This document shows positions 24,686 through 32,947 of a DNA stretch of 41,471 bases, piece by piece. The notes under the pieces were generated by a model that did no database searches, was not told the DNA's origin, and worked only from the letters and a program-made list of their open reading frames with translations. Source of the stretch: Chloroflexota bacterium (GTDB lineage: Bacteria; Chloroflexota; Anaerolineae; UBA4142; SHND01); the NCBI GenBank assembly GCA_029778615.1, contig JAKOPZ010000155.1:1-41471 (forward strand). The letters run 5' to 3'. The translations under genes and the position numbers were made by a program. Position 1 is the first letter of the stretch; each line of letters opens with the position of its first letter.

Positions 24686-24801
24686 ACTCTTCACAAACGG
24701 ATGAGAAAAAGTGGATTCAACTTGGCGCAACACGCGCGCAAACGTCCCCCTGCCGATGCGTGCCTGCAGAGCCAAACAACGTAAAAAGTGTACACAAAAA
24801 T

Positions 24802-24826
24802 AGGCGGCTCCAAAATCGAGTCGCCT
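24802..24826 (-). terminator. bidirectional terminator between the small membrane gene and nuoA
   Basis: 9-bp arms AGGCGGCTC / GAGTCGCCT (one G-T pair) with a 7-nt loop; T-rich on both sides (ATTTTTG on minus, TGATTTTTTC on plus). It ends the minus-strand gene 24849-25061. Confidence 0.8.
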
Positions 24827-24848
24827 TGATTTTTTCAAGACTATCAGC

Positions 24849-25061
24849 TTAGCGGCGCGAGCGGACGCGCGCTTTGCCGAGTTCGGCGTCATGCCATTGG
24901 TCGTACATGCCAACGCCAAGCACCGAAATAAAGACCCCCACAGCAATGACGCCGAGACCGGTCAAATTGGGGAACGAAAGCGCCGCCGAAACAATAACGA
25001 CGAGGGCGACAATTACCATGAGCGTGAGATAGACCTCACGCCAAAACTTGCGTAGAAACAT
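24849..25061 (-). CDS. small two-helix membrane protein, unknown function
   Basis: The 70-residue product has a basic N-terminus (MFLRKFWREVY), two hydrophobic helices (LTLMVIVALVVIVSAAL and LGVIAVGVFISVLGVGMY) and a basic tail ending KARVRSRR. The ATG at 25061 is preferred to an in-frame TTG at 25079. A terminator follows 22 nt after the stop, supporting a real, separately expressed gene. I cannot name the family. Confidence 0.6.
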   Translation of the reverse strand: MFLRKFWREVYLTLMVIVALVVIVSAALSFPNLTGLGVIAVGVFISVLGVGMYDQWHDAELGKARVRSRR

Positions 25062-25188
25062 ATGGCACCTGTGGATCAAGTCAAGCAGCGTACAACAGAG
25101 CGGAGAGAGTTGATGCTACCTGCTACATCGGTCGCATCCTTGCGAGGACGAATACGGGGCTTATTCTACTCAAAATGTCCAAAAGGCG

Positions 25189-25210
25189 AAATGGGTCAAA
25201 TGACCCATTT
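25189..25210 (-). terminator. hairpin after the methyltransferase gene
   Basis: AAATGGGTCA (25189-25198) and TGACCCATTT (25201-25210) form a perfect 10-bp inverted repeat 10 nt past the stop of the minus-strand gene; CGCCTTTTGG follows. The short spacing also makes it palindromic enough to be an operator. Confidence 0.55.
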
Positions 25211-25220
25211 TGGGCGGGAA

Positions 25221-25805
25221 TTATTTTTTCGCGTCGATCCCAATAATCAATCCCAGCATTTGTTCTTCCAATCCAATCACTTGAAATCCTGCTGCGCGCA
25301 CCGCGCGCAGCGTATCGCGATTGATGTTGCAGCCCCCCGTCATCCAATGCCACGCAGGATTCGCCAGCCGCATCAACGCGCGTCCGAGCGGATTTTTCGC
25401 CCGCACATGTTCCACGAGCCGCAACGAGCCGCCGGGTTTCAGCACGCGGCGCACCTCCTGCAACGCGCGCGGCGCATCGGGAATAGTGCAAAAGACTAAC
25501 GTGCCGACCACCGCGTCGAATGTTCCATCCGGAAAAGGCAGCTCCTCCGCGCTCACCTGCGCGAGCGTTACATTGTCTTCATAGTCGGTGATGAGTTCGA
25601 TAGACTCTGTATCGGGTTCGGTGGCAATGACCTGCGCGTCGGGATGATAATACGAAAGATTGACTCCATCCCCCGCGCCGATTTCCAACACCAAACCGCG
25701 CGCCTTGTCTGTCACCCATTCGCGCCAATCATCACTCCACGCGCGCGGAGTTACACTGGCAATGTTTGTTGCAAAAGAGTTATTCACTGATGTTACGCGT
25801 GTCAT
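25221..25805 (-). CDS. class I SAM-dependent methyltransferase
   Basis: From the ATG at 25805 (MTRVTSVNN) the protein has 194 residues. Motif I is VLEIGAGDGVNLSYY, the acidic end of strand 2 is ATEPD, and ELPFPDGTFDAVVGTLVFCTIPD plus ALQEVRRVLKPGGSLRLVEHV are motifs II-III of the Methyltransf_11 group, closest in feel to METTL7/UbiE-like small-molecule enzymes. The substrate is not evident. The start codon lies inside a MITE-like repeat (25801-25891), so upstream sequence has been replaced; an in-frame start further upstream (25874) would translate the repeat itself. Confidence 0.85.
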   Translation of the reverse strand: MTRVTSVNNSFATNIASVTPRAWSDDWREWVTDKARGLVLEIGAGDGVNLSYYHPDAQVIATEPDTESIELITDYEDNVTLAQVSAEELPFPDGTFDAVVGTLVFCTIPDAPRALQEVRRVLKPGGSLRLVEHVRAKNPLGRALMRLANPAWHWMTGGCNINRDTLRAVRAAGFQVIGLEEQMLGLIIGIDAKK

Positions 25806-25891
25806 TTCGAACCCCTCAATCCTTCGGGGTAAACTCTGTGAGAAATCTCGGTTTTCCACTGAGATTTCTCGCAAGAACGGCTCGAAATGAC
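25801..25891. mobile_element. MITE-like 91-bp element with nested inverted repeats
   Basis: Outer 10-bp ends GTCATTTCGA (25801-25810) and TCGAAATGAC (25882-25891); inner arms GAGAAATCTC (25840-25849) and GAGATTTCTC (25861-25870). This is the GTCATTTCGA...AAATCTC form of a repeat widespread in bacteria. Its left end contains the start codon of the methyltransferase. Confidence 0.7.
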
Positions 25892-25962
25892 AGCTACTGC
25901 GTAAGGTGAGTTATTCATTAGCCGATGGCTCAACCGTGTCGAATGATAATGGGCAGTAGTAG

Positions 25963-25981
25963 GGCAAATTTGAAATTTGCC
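25963..25981. repeat. GGCAAATTTGAAATTTGCC palindrome
   Basis: A perfect 9-bp-arm palindrome in the otherwise featureless spacer 25892-26070 between the methyltransferase and the P-type ATPase. No gene is seen in this spacer. Confidence 0.6.
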
Positions 25982-26070
25982 GTACGTTTTCAAAAGAGTT
26001 GTCCATCAGTCGTTGGTTCACCCGCAAGCAATGAAAATCGGCAGTGCTCGCGTAAAGCGCGAACCTTCAT

Positions 26071-28119
26071 TCATCCCGCGAGCCGCATGCGCCGCAGTGT
26101 TTGCGCGTTCAGCGCCACAATCACCGTACTCAGCGACATGAACACCGCGCCCAGCGCGGGCGAAAGCAAAATTCCCCACGGCGCCAAAATTCCGGCGGCT
26201 AACGGCAGGGCGACGATATTATACCCCGTTGCCCAAAAAAGATTTTGAATCATTTTGCCGTAACTCGCGCGGCTCAATTCAATCACCTTGACCACATCGA
26301 GCGGATTGCTCTTGACCAAAATAATGCCCGCCGATTCCACCGCCACATCGGTTCCGCTGCCGATGGCAATCCCCACATTTGCGCGCGTCAACGCGGGCGC
26401 GTCATTCACGCCATCGCCAACCATCGCAACGCGTTTGCCCTGTGCTTGCAGCGCCGCGACACGTTGGTCTTTGTTTTCCGGAAGCACCTGCGCGAAATAT
26501 TGGTCCAGCTGCAATTCACTCGCCACTTTTTTCGCCACCGCTTCCGAATCGCCCGTGAGCATCACCACTTGAATACCCATCTCGTGCAAGCGCCGCACCG
26601 CGTGCGCGCTTTCGGAACGAATCACGTCCGCAATCGCCAAGGCAGCAATCACATCTCCATCGCGCACCACATACAAAACCGCTTGCCCTGCTCCGCCCGC
26701 GTCCTCGGAAAAATCTTGCAGCGATTCGGGAATTTGCGCGTGCAGCAGTTCGAGGAGGCGCGGACCGCCGACGTGAATTTCGTGCCCATCCACCATCGCG
26801 CGCACGCCGCGTCCTTTCAATGCTTGGAAATTTTCCACGCGCGCGTAGGGAACGCCGGCGCCGGTGTTCCCTACGCGCGCGGCGGTACGAATTGTGCGCG
26901 CTATCAAATGCTCGGAATCGCCTTCGACCGCCGCCGCGAGCGCGAGCGCGTTTTCGCGCGTCCAGTCCTTGATGGTTCCGATTCCCACCACGCCTTGTTG
27001 TCCCGTCGTCAGCGTTCCCGTTTTGTCAAAGATGACGGTATCAATCAAGCGCGCATTTTCCAACGCGCGGCGGTCGCGCACCAAGATACCGTTGCGCGCG
27101 GCGAGCGCGGTGGTGATTGCGACCACGAGCGGAATCGCCAAGCCGAGCGCGTGCGGACACGCAATCACCAAAACCGTCGCCACGCGGCTAATGACCTCGA
27201 CATTGAACCCGAGCGCAATCGTCCACACGAGCGCGGTCAGCGCAGCGACGCCGAGCGCGATGTAAAAGAGCCACCCCGCCGCGCGGTCCGCGAGCAGCTG
27301 CGTATTCGATTTGCTTGCTTCGGCTTGTTTCACCAAACGCATAATGCCCGCGAGCATCGTTTCATCACCCAACGCGCGCACGCGTACGCGCAAACTGCCA
27401 TCGCCATTCATCGTTCCCGCGATGACCTGCGCGCCGATTTCTTTTTCGACCGGATTCGATTCACCCGTGAGCAGCGCTTCGTTCACTTGCGAACGTCCGT
27501 CCTCGACCACACCGTCTGCCGGAACACTTGAACCCGGACGCACCAACACCAAATCATTTTGACGCAGTTCGCCGACGGCAATCATTTCGATGGACCCATC
27601 GGCGCGAATTCGTTCTGCTGTGTCCGGCATCAATTTCGCCAACGCGTCGAGTGCGCGCGAGGCTTGCCGCACGCTACGCATTTCGAGCCAATGCCCCAAC
27701 AGCATCACATCAATCAGCGTCACCAATTCCCAAAAGAATCCTTCGCCATTCGCAATAAAAAGCGCGGCGATGCTGTACACAAGCGCGACGAGAATTGCAA
27801 GCGAAATCAACGTCATCATCCCCGGCTGGCGATGCTGCACTTCGGGCACTGCCATTCGCAAAAAAGGCACCCCGCCGACCGCAAACACAATCAATGAAAA
27901 GATAGGGACGATGAGCGCGCTGCCCGGAAACGCGGGCGGTGAAAACCCAAACCAATTTTGAATGGCGGGACTGTACGAAATAACCGGCACGCTCAGAACC
28001 AGACAAATCCAAAAGCGAGTGCGAAATAATTCTTCGTGTCCGGTGTGGTCGGCGTGCACGTGCGGCGGACGCGGCGCGGGCGGTTCCGCCGTGTTCATTG
28101 CATGATGCGAATGATTCAT
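26071..28119 (-). CDS. CopB-type copper-translocating P-type ATPase
   Basis: This P1B ATPase pumps copper or silver out of the cytoplasm. The 682-residue protein has a His-rich N-terminus (MNHSHHAMN...[11 protein letters not shown]) in place of CxxC metal domains, and the transmembrane motif CPH (~320) instead of CPC; both mark the CopB subgroup. [19 protein letters not shown] (~366, phosphorylated Asp), SEHLI in place of the HP motif, [10 protein letters not shown] and [12 protein letters not shown] are all in place. A 40-bp palindrome encodes residues ~415-428 in the nucleotide-binding domain. The -10 box ends 6 nt before the ATG, suggesting a leaderless mRNA. It is divergent from the 2-oxoacid dehydrogenase genes. 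Confidence 0.95.
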   Translation of the reverse strand: MNHSHHAMNTAEPPAPRPPHVHADHTGHEELFRTRFWICLVLSVPVISYSPAIQNWFGFSPPAFPGSALIVPIFSLIVFAVGGVPFLRMAVPEVQHRQPGMMTLISLAILVALVYSIAALFIANGEGFFWELVTLIDVMLLGHWLEMRSVRQASRALDALAKLMPDTAERIRADGSIEMIAVGELRQNDLVLVRPGSSVPADGVVEDGRSQVNEALLTGESNPVEKEIGAQVIAGTMNGDGSLRVRVRALGDETMLAGIMRLVKQAEASKSNTQLLADRAAGWLFYIALGVAALTALVWTIALGFNVEVISRVATVLVIACPHALGLAIPLVVAITTALAARNGILVRDRRALENARLIDTVIFDKTGTLTTGQQGVVGIGTIKDWTRENALALAAAVEGDSEHLIARTIRTAARVGNTGAGVPYARVENFQALKGRGVRAMVDGHEIHVGGPRLLELLHAQIPESLQDFSEDAGGAGQAVLYVVRDGDVIAALAIADVIRSESAHAVRRLHEMGIQVVMLTGDSEAVAKKVASELQLDQYFAQVLPENKDQRVAALQAQGKRVAMVGDGVNDAPALTRANVGIAIGSGTDVAVESAGIILVKSNPLDVVKVIELSRASYGKMIQNLFWATGYNIVALPLAAGILAPWGILLSPALGAVFMSLSTVIVALNAQTLRRMRLAG
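26838..26877. repeat. 40-bp palindrome inside the CopB-type ATPase gene
   Basis: CGCGCGTAGGGAAC (26838-26851) and GTTCCCTACGCGCG (26864-26877) are exact reverse complements; the 12-bp centre is also self-complementary except one G-T position. It is translated as [13 protein letters not shown], a loop in the N-domain, and keeps the frame. Confidence 0.9.
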
Positions 28120-28125
28120 GGGATT

Positions 28126-28131
28126 AGTATA
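28126..28131 (-). promoter_or_regulatory. -10 element implying leaderless transcription of the CopB-type ATPase
   Basis: TATACT on the minus strand ends 6 nt before the ATG at 28119, so the predicted +1 falls on or next to the start codon. No ribosome binding site is present in this short interval. No clear -35 is visible, which would fit an activator-dependent metal-responsive promoter. Confidence 0.4.
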
Positions 28132-28193
28132 ACGGAAAAAATTTTTTTGGTATGTTCAATCCAAGTAAAAATTCTCGCGCACGTGAAAATTAT

Positions 28194-28222
28194 TTGACGC
28201 TCCCCAACGCTTATGCTATCAT
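28194..28222 (+). promoter_or_regulatory. promoter of the 2-oxoacid dehydrogenase operon
   Basis: TTGACG (28194-28199), 17 bp, TATCAT (28217-28222) on the plus strand. Transcription near 28229 leaves a leader of about 177 nt before the E1-alpha start. Confidence 0.7.
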
Positions 28223-28326
28223 CGCTCACGTTGTCGGCAACGCGACAATACCCTTGAAAATTTTCCTCTCGCAGGGAGCAACGGCGCTTTCTGTTCGTCT
28301 GACCCACCGCGCTGTGTCATTGATCC

Positions 28327-28372
28327 TCGCAAATCGTCGCCGCGTCAGCGACTCAAGGGCGACGGCTTGCGA
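28327..28372 (+). promoter_or_regulatory. long hairpin in the leader of the 2-oxoacid dehydrogenase mRNA
   Basis: Arms TCGCAAATCGTCGCC (28327-28341) and GGCGACGGCTTGCGA (28358-28372) pair over 13 of 15 positions with a 2x2 internal loop and a 16-nt loop. It ends 22 nt before the AAGGAG of the E1-alpha gene. A smaller CGTTG-TCGG-CAACG hairpin lies near the predicted +1 (28229-28242). No known riboswitch consensus was recognised. Confidence 0.5.
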
Positions 28373-28405
28373 CCTCTCTGCGCGTCCAAACTGCAAGGAG
28401 TTCGA

Positions 28406-29449
28406 ATGACACTGAATCTCACCGAAAATAAACCCGCACAAACGCGCGCCGAGCCGCGCCACATTCAACTGGGCTTGCACGACGAGCAAGTAACCGAAAT
28501 GTATTGGCACATGTTGTTGGCGCGTCGCCTCGACGAACGCATGTGGATTCTGCATCGCCAGCACGAAGTCGCGTTTCACGTTTCGGGTATCGGGCACGAA
28601 GGATGTCAAGTGGGCGCGGCGCAAGCGCTGAAACGCGGACACGATTATTTTTTTCCGTACTATCGCGATTTGTGTTTCACCCTGTCGCTCGGCATCACGC
28701 CGCGCACCATGATGCTCGCGCTGTATGGCAAACATGGCGACCCCATGTCAGGCGGGCGACAAATGCCTTCGCATTACAGCGCGCGCGATTTGAATATCGT
28801 TTCGGTTTCCAGTCCCGTCGCCACACAAATTCCACAGGCATCAGGCGTGGGTTTGGCAATTCAATATCAAAAGACCGACCAGGTGGTCGTTGTTTGTTTC
28901 GGTGAAGGTTCTACCGCCGAAGGCGATTTTCACGAAGGGCTCAACTGGGCGGGCATTTTCAAGCTGCCCGTCATCTTTTTTTGTCAAAACAATCAGTACG
29001 CGATTTCCGTGCCCATCGAACGTGAAATGCCGGTCAAGAATGTGGCAGACCGCGCGTATGCGTACGGGATGCCCGGCGTGATTTTTGACGGCAACGATTT
29101 TCTAGAGTCGTACAGTGCGATGAAACTCGCCGTCGAACGCGCGCGACGCGGCGAAGGTCCGTCCCTCCTCGAAGCGAAAACGTATCGCCCCGTGCCTCAT
29201 TCGTCCGACGACGATGACCGCACTTATCGTTCGCGCGAAGAAGTAGAATTTTGGAAAAAGCGCGACCCCATTCTGCTCGCGCGCAAGTATTGCTACGAAC
29301 ATAATATTTTTGACGAAAGTAAAAACCAAGAATTTGAAAATCGCGCGCGCGAAATTGTAGACGACGCGAACGAGTTTGCGCGCAGCGCGCCGTATCCCCC
29401 CGAAGAAGAAGCGTTGAACGGCGTGTGGGGCGCATTGCCTAAAATTTGA
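28406..29449 (+). CDS. 2-oxoacid dehydrogenase E1 component, alpha subunit
   Basis: E1-alpha binds thiamine diphosphate and decarboxylates a 2-oxoacid, passing the acyl group to the lipoyl arm of E2. The ATG at 28406 has AAGGAG 5 nt upstream. The 347-residue protein shows MLLARRLDERMWILHRQ, DYFFPYYRDLCFTLSLG, GKHGDPMSGGRQMPSHY and the thiamine/magnesium site GEGSTAEGDFHEGLNWAGIF...NNQYAIS at ~166-197. The GDFHEGLN and NNQYAIS wording is closer to branched-chain 2-oxoacid dehydrogenase than to pyruvate dehydrogenase, but the substrate stays open. It is the first gene of its operon. Confidence 0.93.
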   Translation: MTLNLTENKPAQTRAEPRHIQLGLHDEQVTEMYWHMLLARRLDERMWILHRQHEVAFHVSGIGHEGCQVGAAQALKRGHDYFFPYYRDLCFTLSLGITPRTMMLALYGKHGDPMSGGRQMPSHYSARDLNIVSVSSPVATQIPQASGVGLAIQYQKTDQVVVVCFGEGSTAEGDFHEGLNWAGIFKLPVIFFCQNNQYAISVPIEREMPVKNVADRAYAYGMPGVIFDGNDFLESYSAMKLAVERARRGEGPSLLEAKTYRPVPHSSDDDDRTYRSREEVEFWKKRDPILLARKYCYEHNIFDESKNQEFENRAREIVDDANEFARSAPYPPEEEALNGVWGALPKI

Positions 29450-29527
29450 GATTTTGGATTTATGATTTTGGATTGGATAGAGTTTCCGCGAATCATGAGA
29501 AATCATAAATCACAAATCATGAATCAT
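29450..29527. repeat. AT-rich repeat spacer between E1-alpha and E1-beta
   Basis: Composed of ATTTTGGATT-like and AATCATAAATCA-like units in direct and inverted order, resembling 12764-12796. It replaces the expected ribosome binding site of the E1-beta gene. Confidence 0.6.
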
Positions 29528-29529
29528 AA

Positions 29530-30513
29530 ATGCCAGAGTTGACCAATATCGAAGCCGTCACGCGCACGCTCCAGCAAGAGATGGCGCGCAACCCCAACAT
29601 TTTCATCACGGGTGAAGATGTGGGACGGCGCGGCGGCGTATTCCGCGCGACCAAAGGTTTAATCGAAGAATTTGGCGACAAACGCGTCGTGGACTCGCCG
29701 CTATCGGAATTGTCCATTGTCGCGGTGGGGCTCGGCGCGGCGTTGTACGGATTGCGTCCGGTGGTCGAAATTCAGTTCGCGGATTTTATCGCGCCCGCGT
29801 TCAATCAACTCGTGCAAGAAGCTGCGCGCTTTCGCTATCGCACCAACGGCGATTGGACTTGCCCCCTGCTCATTCGCACACCATACGGCGGCGGCATCGG
29901 CGGCGGCTTGTATCATTCGCAAAGTATCGAAGCAACGTACGCACACGTGCCGGGTTTGTACGTCGTCGCGCCCTCCACGCCGTACGATATTGTGGGGATG
30001 CTGCGGTACGCGTTACGTGTGAACGACCCCGTGCTGTTTCTCGAACACAAGAAAACATATCGCCTCATCAAAGGCGAGGTGCCCGATGACGACTATATGA
30101 TTCCCTTTGTCAAAGCAGACGTCAAACGCGTCGGCAGTGATGTCACGGTCGTTGCGTATGGGTTAATGCTGCACGAAACGCTCACTGCCGCGCAAGAATT
30201 GCTGCACGAGGACATTAACGTCGAAGTGATTGACCCGCGCACCCTCCATCCGCTTGACCAAGATACCATTTTGTCGTCGGTGAAAAAAACCGGCAAGGCG
30301 TTGATTGTGCATGAAGACAATCTCACGCTCGGGCTCGGCGCAGAAATCGCCGCATTGATTGCGAGTGAGGCGTTTGAATTTCTCGACGCACCGGTGATGC
30401 GCGTGGCGGGTCCCGATGTTCCTGCCATGCCGTATGCGCGCACGATGCAAGATTATTTCATGCCCAACGCGGAAAAAATCGCGGCGGCAATTCGCAAATT
30501 GAACGCGTATTAA
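29530..30513 (+). CDS. 2-oxoacid dehydrogenase E1 component, beta subunit
   Basis: The beta chain completes the E1 heterotetramer active site. The 327-residue protein has FITGEDVGRRGGVFRATKGL, DSPLSELSIVAVGLGAALYGLRPVVEIQFADFI, the catalytic-region PYGGGIGGGLYHSQSIEA, and EHKKTYRLIKGEVPDDDY, followed by the transketolase C-terminal domain (EVIDPRTLHPLDQDTI). Length is normal. The 80-nt spacer from E1-alpha contains dispersed AT repeats and no Shine-Dalgarno sequence, so it may be translated weakly or from its own start. Confidence 0.94.
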   Translation: MPELTNIEAVTRTLQQEMARNPNIFITGEDVGRRGGVFRATKGLIEEFGDKRVVDSPLSELSIVAVGLGAALYGLRPVVEIQFADFIAPAFNQLVQEAARFRYRTNGDWTCPLLIRTPYGGGIGGGLYHSQSIEATYAHVPGLYVVAPSTPYDIVGMLRYALRVNDPVLFLEHKKTYRLIKGEVPDDDYMIPFVKADVKRVGSDVTVVAYGLMLHETLTAAQELLHEDINVEVIDPRTLHPLDQDTILSSVKKTGKALIVHEDNLTLGLGAEIAALIASEAFEFLDAPVMRVAGPDVPAMPYARTMQDYFMPNAEKIAAAIRKLNAY

Positions 30514-30519
30514 AAATTC

Positions 30520-31371
30520 ATGCGCCTCGCTTTTTCACTGACCCCCCAATCCACCTCGCCGCTGCGCGAAGCCATCGCGTTTGCGGGACTGACCATCGCG
30601 TTGACGTGGCTCTTTTGGCTGCCCGGCGCGTTTCTGCCCGGCGCGTTAGGCGACATGCTGCTCGGCATAGGCAGTTTCGCGCCGCTCGCCGTCGCGATTT
30701 TTTTGGACGTGTGGCTGCAAAAAAATACGCTCAAGCCCGCCACGTGGACGAAAACAATTTCGGTGCGCGGCGTCGCCGTCGCATTCGTGACACCATTCTT
30801 TGTCTTGATGCCAATTCTCCTGCTGCGCTTTAATCAAGGCACCCTCGACGTGGGAAAATTTCTCGGCGACGCGCGCGCAATGTGGTTCTCGTTGCTCGTT
30901 CTTGGAGTGCTCGCCTTTGCCGAAGAAATCGGTTGGCGCGCGTACTTGTTACCGCGTTTGCAGACGCGGCCGCTGTATATGACAAATTTAGTGGTCGGCG
31001 CGTTGTGGTTTGTGTGGCAACTGCCGCTCGTGTTCGCGGGACGCTTTAATGAATCGGAAAATTTCCGCGCGTTTTTTATCGCGATGTTTTTGTACGCGCT
31101 GCTCATTACACCTTTTTTGAATCGCGTCGCGCGCCGCGCCGATTTCAATCCGATTCTCTCGGCGGTCTTGCGCGCGGGACTGCAATTCGCCGTCGCGATT
31201 TATTTTTTGCAAGGACGCGCCGACCCGCTCACGGATACGTTCGGCAGCGCCACCATCATCTGGTTGGTCATTCTCAATGTAATTTTGTTCTCGCAACTCT
31301 GGCAAGGCAAAAAACCACCGGCAGAAATTACAGAGTTGGAACGCGTGATGCCCTTACAAGTCGGAGACTAG
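30520..31371 (+). CDS. CPBP (CAAX protease-like) membrane protein lacking the expected histidines
   Basis: The 283-residue protein has about eight helices. FAEEIGWRAYLLPRL is the first CPBP motif (EExxxR). In family members the second motif reads WHLP and the third has a His before an Asn; here the corresponding segments are WFVWQLPLVF (Gln in place of His) and SAVLRAGLQF (Arg in place of His). It may therefore be inactive as a protease and serve as a binding or chaperone-like membrane protein. It starts 6 nt after E1-beta and precedes E2, an unusual place. The ATG at 30520 lacks a strong ribosome binding site. Confidence 0.85.
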   Translation: MRLAFSLTPQSTSPLREAIAFAGLTIALTWLFWLPGAFLPGALGDMLLGIGSFAPLAVAIFLDVWLQKNTLKPATWTKTISVRGVAVAFVTPFFVLMPILLLRFNQGTLDVGKFLGDARAMWFSLLVLGVLAFAEEIGWRAYLLPRLQTRPLYMTNLVVGALWFVWQLPLVFAGRFNESENFRAFFIAMFLYALLITPFLNRVARRADFNPILSAVLRAGLQFAVAIYFLQGRADPLTDTFGSATIIWLVILNVILFSQLWQGKKPPAEITELERVMPLQVGD

Positions 31372-31384
31372 CGATTAGAGATTC

Positions 31385-31424
31385 TCGATTCAATGACTTG
31401 GCTTGCGCCACACACGTGAATCGA
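31385..31424. repeat. TCGATTCA/TGAATCGA inverted repeat before E2
   Basis: 8-bp arms (31385-31392 and 31417-31424) in the 70-nt spacer, followed by AATCGAAAATAATTC. Another of the AT-rich spacer repeats of this operon. Confidence 0.5.
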
Positions 31425-31441
31425 AAATCGAAAATAATTCC

Positions 31442-32809
31442 ATGCCTACAAATATCGTCATGCCGCAGCTCGGCGAAAGCGTGGTCGAAGGCACTGTCGG
31501 CAAATGGTTGAAAAACGTCGGCGATTCCGTCGCGCAGTACGAACCCATTGTCGAAGTCATCACCGACAAAGTAACCACCGAAATTCCATCCCCGGCTGCC
31601 GGCACTCTCACTCAAATTCTTGTGCCCGAAGGCGAAACGGTCAAAGCAGGTACGGTTGTGGCAATCATCGGCGGAGCGGAACAAGTCGCCCAATCATCCA
31701 CTCGCCCAAACACCGAATCGCAAGAGAGTGGCAATCCGTCATCTGTCGTCGGTCATCCGCAGCCGGTAACGCGCGAGCAATCTCCCGTCTCTCCTCTCCA
31801 ATCTCCGCCCGCCAACGGTTCCGCGCGCAATCGCTTTACGCCCGTCGTCGCACGCATGATTTCGGAATACAACATCGGCGACGCGGAATTGAAAACGATT
31901 CAAGGCACGGGCGAAAACGGACGCATCAGCAAAAAAGATATTGAAAAATTTGTGCAGAATCGCACGGCACGCTCGCCGCAGAGTTCCACACCCGCGCCGA
32001 GCACAGAGCCATTGCCTGCGTGGGAACAGCCCGGCACCGGCGAATTGTTCCGTCCAACAGAAGAAGTGTTTGGCAAAGCCGCCGCACCGCAAAAAAGCGC
32101 GCCGGCTGTCGCGCCGAGCCCCGCGCCCACATCCGCCCAGATTGTCCCCATGTCGCCGATGCGGCGCGCGATTGCCGAACACATGGTACGCAGCAAAACC
32201 GTCGCGCCGCACGTCACCACCGTTCACGAAGCGGACATGTCGCGCGTACTCGCGCACGTGTCGAAACATCAAGACGAATTCGCGCGGCAAAATGTGAAAC
32301 TCACCTACACGCCTTACTTTGTCCAAGCCGTTGTGTCGGCGTTACAGCAAGTGCCGCTCGTCAACGCGCAGTTCACCGAACAAGGCATTGCGATGAAAAG
32401 CGAGTTGAATATCGGCATCGCGGTCGCGATTGACGACGGTTTAATTGTTCCCGTCATCAAACATGCGGACGACAAAAGTTTGTTGGGACTGGCGCGCGCC
32501 GTGAATGATTTGGCAGGCCGCGCGCGCGAGAAAAAACTCCAAGCCGACGAAGTGACGGGCGGCACCTTCACGCTCACCAATTACGGCATCTTTGGTTCGC
32601 TCTTTGGAACGCCAGTCATTTCACAGCCCCAGTCCGCCATTCTTGGCATCGGCGCAATTCAAAAGCGCGTCGTCGTCATTAACGATGCCATTGCCATTCG
32701 CCCGATGGTGTATCTCGCCTTGTCGTTCGACCATCGCTTGCTCGATGGCGCCATCGGCGATACATTCATGAACAAGGTGAAACAGTTCCTCGAAAATTAT
32801 CCCGAATAA
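31442..32809 (+). CDS. 2-oxoacid dehydrogenase E2 component (dihydrolipoamide acyltransferase)
   Basis: E2 carries the acyl group on a lipoyl arm and transfers it to CoA. From the ATG at 31442 (MPTNIVMPQLGES) the 455-residue protein has one lipoyl domain (1-80; lipoyl Lys43 in TDKVTTE), a linker, a peripheral-subunit-binding domain (FTPVVARMISEYNIGDAEL...GRISKKDIEKFV, ~124-168), a second Pro/Ala-rich linker, and the catalytic domain (~220-455) ending with the FDHRLLDGA active site (His~431). The IGIAVAIDDGLIVPVIK and FTLTNYGIFGSLFGTPVI segments are typical. No E3 (dihydrolipoamide dehydrogenase) gene is present in the window. Confidence 0.95.
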   Translation: MPTNIVMPQLGESVVEGTVGKWLKNVGDSVAQYEPIVEVITDKVTTEIPSPAAGTLTQILVPEGETVKAGTVVAIIGGAEQVAQSSTRPNTESQESGNPSSVVGHPQPVTREQSPVSPLQSPPANGSARNRFTPVVARMISEYNIGDAELKTIQGTGENGRISKKDIEKFVQNRTARSPQSSTPAPSTEPLPAWEQPGTGELFRPTEEVFGKAAAPQKSAPAVAPSPAPTSAQIVPMSPMRRAIAEHMVRSKTVAPHVTTVHEADMSRVLAHVSKHQDEFARQNVKLTYTPYFVQAVVSALQQVPLVNAQFTEQGIAMKSELNIGIAVAIDDGLIVPVIKHADDKSLLGLARAVNDLAGRAREKKLQADEVTGGTFTLTNYGIFGSLFGTPVISQPQSAILGIGAIQKRVVVINDAIAIRPMVYLALSFDHRLLDGAIGDTFMNKVKQFLENYPE

Positions 32810-32816
32810 AAAATGA

Positions 32817-32898
32817 ACCCGAAGGGACGTGGCGAAATCGCGCAAGCGAACCCTTGACGTTTGAAAACCCTTCGGGTCTTGACGCCGCTACTTTTTTT
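32817..32898 (+). terminator. terminator after E2
   Basis: ACCCGAAGGG (32817-32826) pairs with CCCTTCGGGT (32868-32877), enclosing a smaller GC-rich structure, and a run of seven T follows within 21 nt (32892-32898). It separates the E1/E2 operon from the NuoEF gene. A TAGAAT -10-like box lies at 32912-32917 without a good -35. Confidence 0.6.
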
Positions 32899-32947
32899 CT
32901 GCAATTTGTTTTAGAATACATCCAACCTACTACATCCCGAACTGCTG

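Noticed and set aside
24602-24946. Minus-strand frame between the small membrane gene and nuoA
   Set aside because: It crosses a terminator and the nuo promoter and has no recognisable sequence.
28229-28405. TPP riboswitch before the thiamine-dependent E1 gene
   Set aside because: The conserved CUGAGA and ACCUGAUC-type elements are not present.
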